In this document: piece by piece, positions 58,991 to 64,000 of the stretch | Numbering within the stretch: position 1 is the first letter of the stretch | Layout: the number at the start of each line of letters is the position of its first letter | Assembly: GCF_947494025.1 (NCBI RefSeq) | Contig: NZ_CANLTQ010000001.1 | Coordinates: 248,001 to 312,000, forward strand | DNA from: an uncultured Jannaschia sp. | GTDB lineage: Bacteria; Pseudomonadota; Alphaproteobacteria; Rhodobacterales; Rhodobacteraceae | Direction: 5' to 3' | DNA: 64,000 nt | Translations under genes and position numbers: made by a program | Notes under the pieces: generated by a model | Database searches by the model: none | Told to the model about the DNA's origin: nothing | Seen by the model: only the letters and a program-made list of their open reading frames with translations

Positions 58991-60328
58991 ATGACGCCTC
59001 GGTTGACGACATTCCTCCGGGCCCTCGCCGCCCTGCTGGCCCTCGCCGGCCCGGCCGTGGCGCAGGACAGCCCCGGCCCGCTGCGGATCGAGATCACCGA
59101 CGGCGTGATCGAGCCCCTGCCCTTCGCCGTGCCCACCTTCGTGGCGAGGAACGAGGGGGCCGGCGGACTGGCGCAGGACATCACCCGCGTCATCGCCGCC
59201 GACCTCGCCAATACCGGCCTGTTCCGCGAGATCCCGCAGGACGCCCATATCGCCCGGATCGGCAGCTTCGACGCGCCGATCCAGTTCTCGGACTGGAAGG
59301 CGATCGGCGCGCAGGCGCTGATCACCGGCTCCGTCCTCGCCGAGGGCGACGGGCGGATCGTGGTGCAGTTCCGCCTTTACGACGTGTTCAGCGAGGCGCC
59401 GCTGGGCGACGGGCTGCAATTCGCGGGCACGGCGGAAGGCTGGCGGCGGATGGCGCACAAGGTGGCCGATGCCGCCTATTCGCGCATCACCGGCGAGGAT
59501 CCCTATTTCGACAGCCGCGTCACCTTCGTCTCCGAGCAGGGTCCGAAGGACGCGCGGCAGAAGCGCATCGGGGTGATGGATTACGACGGCGCCAATGTCA
59601 CCTACCTCACCTCGTCGGACGCGATCGTGCTGGCGCCGCGCTTCTCGCCCGACGGCAGCCGGATCATCTACACGGGCTACGAATCGGGCTTCCCGCGCGT
59701 GACCGTGATCGACGTGGCCACGCTCCAGAAGACGACCGTGGGCGGCGTGGACCAGAACATGAGCTTCGCGCCGCGATTCTCGCCCGACGGCTCCCGCGTG
59801 GTCTATTCGGCGGAGGTGTCGGGCAATACCGACCTCTACGCGCTCGACCTGAACGCCGGCGGAACGACGCGGCTCACCACCGCCCCCTCGATCGAGACCG
59901 CGCCGAGCTTCTCGCCCGACGGAAGCCGCGTCGTCTTCGAAAGCGACCGCTCCGGCGCGCCGCAGCTCTACATCATGCCGGCCGGAGGCGGCGACGCGCA
60001 GCGGGTCAGCTTCGGCGAGGGCCGCTACGGCACGCCGGTCTGGTCGCCCAAGGGCGACTACATCGCCTTCACCAAGCAGAACGCGGGCCGCTTCCATATC
60101 GGCGTGATGCGCACCGACGGGACGGAGGAGCGGCTTCTGACCGGGGCCTTCCTCGACGAGGGGCCGACCTGGGCGCCCAACGGCCGCGTCGTCATGTTCA
60201 CCCGCGAGACGGCCGGCGCGACCGGCGCGCCCGCGCTCTACACGGTCGACATCACCGGCCGGAACCTGCAACGCGCCGCGACGCCCGCGGCGGCCTCGGA
60301 CCCGTCCTGGGGTCCGCTACTGCGATAG
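58991..60328 (+). CDS. tolB: Tol-Pal system periplasmic protein TolB
   Basis: 445 aa. Signal peptide ends near residue 25 (AVA-QD). N-terminal domain, then a six-bladed beta propeller with repeated FSPDGSR motifs. Binds Pal and TolA. GGGAGACC precedes the ATG at 58991. Confidence 0.96.
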   Translation: MTPRLTTFLRALAALLALAGPAVAQDSPGPLRIEITDGVIEPLPFAVPTFVARNEGAGGLAQDITRVIAADLANTGLFREIPQDAHIARIGSFDAPIQFSDWKAIGAQALITGSVLAEGDGRIVVQFRLYDVFSEAPLGDGLQFAGTAEGWRRMAHKVADAAYSRITGEDPYFDSRVTFVSEQGPKDARQKRIGVMDYDGANVTYLTSSDAIVLAPRFSPDGSRIIYTGYESGFPRVTVIDVATLQKTTVGGVDQNMSFAPRFSPDGSRVVYSAEVSGNTDLYALDLNAGGTTRLTTAPSIETAPSFSPDGSRVVFESDRSGAPQLYIMPAGGGDAQRVSFGEGRYGTPVWSPKGDYIAFTKQNAGRFHIGVMRTDGTEERLLTGAFLDEGPTWAPNGRVVMFTRETAGATGAPALYTVDITGRNLQRAATPAAASDPSWGPLLR

Positions 60329-60338
60329 AGGATTTCAC

Positions 60339-60857
60339 ATGAAGACGACGGCGATCATCTTGATGGCGGCGCTCGCGCTCGGCGGCTGCGGCAACCGGCT
60401 CGGCGGCGGTGCCGGCGGCGCGGGGGCGGGCGGCTACGACCCCTACGGCACCGGCGCGGGCTACGTGCCGGGGGGGCCGAGCGACCCGACCTCGGTCGCG
60501 TACTTTCAACAGAGCATCGGCGACCGCGTGCTTTTCGCCGTGGACCAGTCCACCGTTTCGCCCGAGGCGCGGGATGTTCTTGCCGGACAGGCGCAGTGGC
60601 TCAACGCCAATCCGGGCTATACCGCGCTGATCGAGGGTCATGCCGACGAACAGGGCACGCGGGAATACAACCTCGCCCTCGGCGGGCGGCGGGCCAACGC
60701 GGCGCGCGACTACCTGATCAGCCAGGGCGTCGCGGCCACCCGTCTGCGCACGATCAGCTACGGCAAGGAACGACCGCTGCAGATCTGCTCCACCGAGGCT
60801 TGCTACAGCCAGAACCGCCGTGCGGTGACGGTGCTCGCGGCCGGGGCGGGCGTGTGA
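60339..60857 (+). CDS. pal: Peptidoglycan-associated lipoprotein Pal
   Basis: 172 aa. Lipoprotein signal with cysteine at residue 17 (LALGGCGN), a Gly-rich linker, and an OmpA-like domain with LIEGHADEQGTREYN that binds peptidoglycan. Outer-membrane anchor of the Tol system. Start 10 bases after tolB. Confidence 0.96.
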   Translation: MKTTAIILMAALALGGCGNRLGGGAGGAGAGGYDPYGTGAGYVPGGPSDPTSVAYFQQSIGDRVLFAVDQSTVSPEARDVLAGQAQWLNANPGYTALIEGHADEQGTREYNLALGGRRANAARDYLISQGVAATRLRTISYGKERPLQICSTEACYSQNRRAVTVLAAGAGV

Positions 60858-61684
60858 TGCTGCGCGCCGCCCTCCTCGCCTCCGTGCTCGCGCTGCCGGC
60901 CGCGGCGCAGCAGGAGGAGACGCTCGCCGACATCCGCCAGCAGCTCGCCGTGCTCCGGGTCGAGATGCAGGGGCTGATGCGCGAGCTGAACACGACCGGC
61001 GGGCCCGACGTCTCGGTCGGCGGCTCCACGGTGCTCGACCGGGTGAACGCGATGGAATCGGAGCTGCAGCGGCTGACGCAGGCGACCGAGCGAATGTCGT
61101 TCCGCATCGAGCGTGTCGCGCAGGACGGCAGCACCCGGATCGAGGATCTGCGCTTCCAGCTCTGCGAGCTGACGACGGAATGCGACATCGCCAGCCTGCC
61201 GAATCCCGGACCGCTGGGCGGCGCGACGGAGCGCGCGGACGCCGGGACCGGCGCTCCCCCTGCCCCGGCCGACGACGCGCCGGCGGGCGGGGCGTCGCTG
61301 GCCACGGGCGAGCAGGCGGAGTTCGACGCCGCGAAGGCCGCCTTCGACGCGGGCGACGATGCGAAAGCGGCGACGGCGTTCGAGACCTTCCTCGCCGCCT
61401 ACCCCACCGGACCGCTGTCGGAGGACGCCCGCTTCTACCGGGCGCAGGCTTACGCCAATGCCGGACAGGACGCGGAGGCCGCGCGCGCGTATCTCGAGAC
61501 GTTCTCGGCCACGCCGGAAGGTCCGCGCGCGCCCGAGGCGCTGGTCGGCCTCGGCACCGCGCTGGGCGCGCTCGGGCAGACGGACGAGGCCTGCCTCACC
61601 CTGTCGGAGGTCGCGGTCCGGTTCCCCGATTCGCCACAGGTCGCACAGGCGCAATCCGCGCGGGCGGGCCTCGGCTGCGCGTGA
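60857..61684 (+). CDS. cpoB: Tol-Pal accessory protein CpoB (YbgF)
   Basis: 275 aa. Signal peptide (cut near AAA-QQ), N-terminal coiled coil (about 20-100), Pro/Ala linker and three TPR units (about 155-275). Co-ordinates Tol with peptidoglycan synthesis in E. coli. ATG overlaps the pal stop by one base. Confidence 0.9.
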   Translation: MLRAALLASVLALPAAAQQEETLADIRQQLAVLRVEMQGLMRELNTTGGPDVSVGGSTVLDRVNAMESELQRLTQATERMSFRIERVAQDGSTRIEDLRFQLCELTTECDIASLPNPGPLGGATERADAGTGAPPAPADDAPAGGASLATGEQAEFDAAKAAFDAGDDAKAATAFETFLAAYPTGPLSEDARFYRAQAYANAGQDAEAARAYLETFSATPEGPRAPEALVGLGTALGALGQTDEACLTLSEVAVRFPDSPQVAQAQSARAGLGCA

Positions 61685-62922
61685 GCGCGGCGGTCGCGGG
61701 CCGGCTGCGAGCGGCCCTCGACGACTTCTTCGCGGACGGCCCGCCCGGCCCGGCCGCCGTGGCCGTCTCGGGCGGCGGCGATTCGACGGCCCTGCTGCTC
61801 GCGGCGCTCGACTGGGGGCGCCTGCGGGGCGTGGCCGTCCGCGCCGTGACGGTCGATCACGGATTGCGCACCGGATCGACGGAGGAGGCTCGGCGGGTCG
61901 CGACGCTCTGCGCTTCGCTCGGCTGCCTGCACGAAACACTGACCCTGTCCGATCTCGAACCCGGCCCGGACCTTCAGGCGCGGGCGCGGGGGGCGCGCTA
62001 CGACGCGCTGGGCGTCTGGGGGCATCGGCACGGAGTGGACACCATCCTGCTCGGGCACACGGCCGACGACGTGGCGGAAACGCTGCTGATGCGGCTGCGC
62101 CGCGGCGCGGGGATCGACGGGCTCGCGCGGATGGCCGCCCGCTTCGGCGCGGCGCCGGTCTTCGGGCGTCCCTTTCTCCACCTCACGCGGGACATGCTGC
62201 GCCGGCACCTTGCGGAGTGCGGGGTCACGCCGATCGAGGATCCGGCCAACGCGGACACGGCCTTCGAGCGCGTCCGGGTGCGTCAGGCAATCGCCGCGCT
62301 CGAGCTCGACGCGGACACGCTCGCCCGGACGGCCGGTTTTCTCGACGACGCGCGCCGAAGCCTCGCCCGACGCACGGCTGACCTGGCCGGCGGGATCGTC
62401 GCGGAGGATCGCGGGGATCTGCTTTTCGACCGCCCCGCCCTGCTCGGCCTGATCGCGGAGGAGCGGGAGCAGGCCCGGCGCCTCCTCCTCGCCGCGCTGC
62501 GCTGGATCGGCGGGAGCGGGTACCCGCCGCGCACGGGGGAGATCGATCGCCTTCTCGACGGGCTGGGCAAGGGCGGGACGCGGACGCTCGCCGGATGCGT
62601 GATCGGGGCGGAGGCGGAGGATCGCCTGCGCGTCGCCCGGGAGGCCGCCGCCGCCGGGCCGCCCGTGACGGTCGGAGAGGTCTGGGACGGTCGCTGGCGC
62701 CTCGACGGGCCGGCCGGGCGCGGATCGACAATCGGAGCGCTCGGGGACGAGGTGGCGGCGACGCCCTGGCGCACGAGCGGCCTTCCGCGCCGGTCCCTCC
62801 TGGCCTCGCCCGCGATCCGCGACGCGGACGGCGCGCTCGTGGCCGCGCCGCTGACCGGCTTGACGGAGGGCTGGACCGCGACGCCGCGTCGCCCCTTTGC
62901 CGCGACCCTGATCAGCCGTTGA
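61681..62922 (+). CDS. tilS: tRNA(Ile)-lysidine synthase
   Basis: 413 aa. Converts C34 of the minor tRNA-Ile to lysidine so it reads AUA. PP-loop SGGGDST near residues 28-34 and a family-typical RRGAGIDGL region. GTG start at 61681 overlaps the cpoB stop (GTGA). The end of the coding region lies 74 bases before ftsH, the usual order. Confidence 0.93.
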   Translation: MSAAVAGRLRAALDDFFADGPPGPAAVAVSGGGDSTALLLAALDWGRLRGVAVRAVTVDHGLRTGSTEEARRVATLCASLGCLHETLTLSDLEPGPDLQARARGARYDALGVWGHRHGVDTILLGHTADDVAETLLMRLRRGAGIDGLARMAARFGAAPVFGRPFLHLTRDMLRRHLAECGVTPIEDPANADTAFERVRVRQAIAALELDADTLARTAGFLDDARRSLARRTADLAGGIVAEDRGDLLFDRPALLGLIAEEREQARRLLLAALRWIGGSGYPPRTGEIDRLLDGLGKGGTRTLAGCVIGAEAEDRLRVAREAAAAGPPVTVGEVWDGRWRLDGPAGRGSTIGALGDEVAATPWRTSGLPRRSLLASPAIRDADGALVAAPLTGLTEGWTATPRRPFAATLISR

Positions 62923-62996
62923 ACGTGACCGCGAAGTGACTATCTTGCCCAAAGACCCAAACGCGGGCCCGACCCGTGCCGTTCGGAGGATTTTTC

Positions 62997-64000
<1,004 letters not shown>

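Overview
The window is about 64 kb of very GC-rich chromosomal DNA from an alphaproteobacterium, almost certainly Rhodobacterales (the Rhodobacter/Roseobacter group). This rests on protein resemblance (MetRS, PhoH, homospermidine synthase, DUF3072 and DUF1127 proteins), on gene order (phoH-ybeY-corC-lnt, ybgC-tolQRAB-pal-cpoB-tilS-ftsH), on a SAM/SAH-type riboswitch before metK, and on the common use of GTG and TTG starts. It is mostly core genome, with a few decayed or foreign patches. No rRNA, tRNA or CRISPR array was recognised.

Layout. 1-3.8 kb: the end of a Mn/Zn-type ABC permease pair and a CPA2 K+/H+ antiporter. 3.8-5.2 kb: glutamate dehydrogenase on the minus strand. 5.7-9.8 kb: the macromolecular-synthesis pair dnaG-rpoD. 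10-12.3 kb: yjbQ and nrdR-ribD. 12.4-17.9 kb (minus): phoH, an RraB-like gene, ybeY, corC, lnt and metK, with the first five overlapping end to end and metK behind its own riboswitch. 18-24.4 kb: a small secreted protein, miaB, a conserved protein, an hsp20 gene with a heat-shock promoter and a ROSE-like RNA thermometer, a DUF3072 gene, metG and nadK. 24.5-27 kb: glyA and a histone-deacetylase-family amidohydrolase. 27-32.7 kb is the accessory stretch: a sulfotransferase in AT-richer DNA, scoAB, a shattered lytic transglycosylase pseudogene, and remains of a tad/flp pilus locus (two pilin-like genes, a secretin-like fragment, a prepilin peptidase). 32.9-36.6 kb: a Lhr-type helicase and PdeM nuclease pair followed by a lipocalin lipoprotein. 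36.9-47.4 kb: rpsD, a membrane-anchored conserved protein, homospermidine synthase, msrA, a PCu(A)C copper chaperone with its partner gene, hemB, a four-helix membrane protein and mfd. 47.4-48.1 kb has no supported gene. 48-50 kb: a drug-efflux MFS gene and a DsbA-family gene. 50-53.2 kb: ruvC-ruvA-[GIY-YIG gene]-ruvB. 53.4-54.2 kb: a DUF1127 gene and a decayed IS630-family transposase. 54.2-64 kb: prmA, a conserved gene, and the complete Tol-Pal cluster running into tilS and a partial ftsH.

The most notable points are: (1) a GIY-YIG nuclease-domain gene set in frame-tight fashion between ruvA and ruvB, sharing its stop with the ruvB start, which suggests a co-translated accessory to Holliday-junction processing; (2) a pseudoknot riboswitch that covers the metK ribosome-binding site; (3) a sigma-32-like promoter plus bulged-G thermometer hairpin on hsp20; (4) a helicase-nuclease pair of the ligase-associated DNA-repair set without its ligase and exonuclease alongside; and (5) several gene remains (tad/flp secretin fragment, lytic transglycosylase, IS630) showing where the core genome has been edited.
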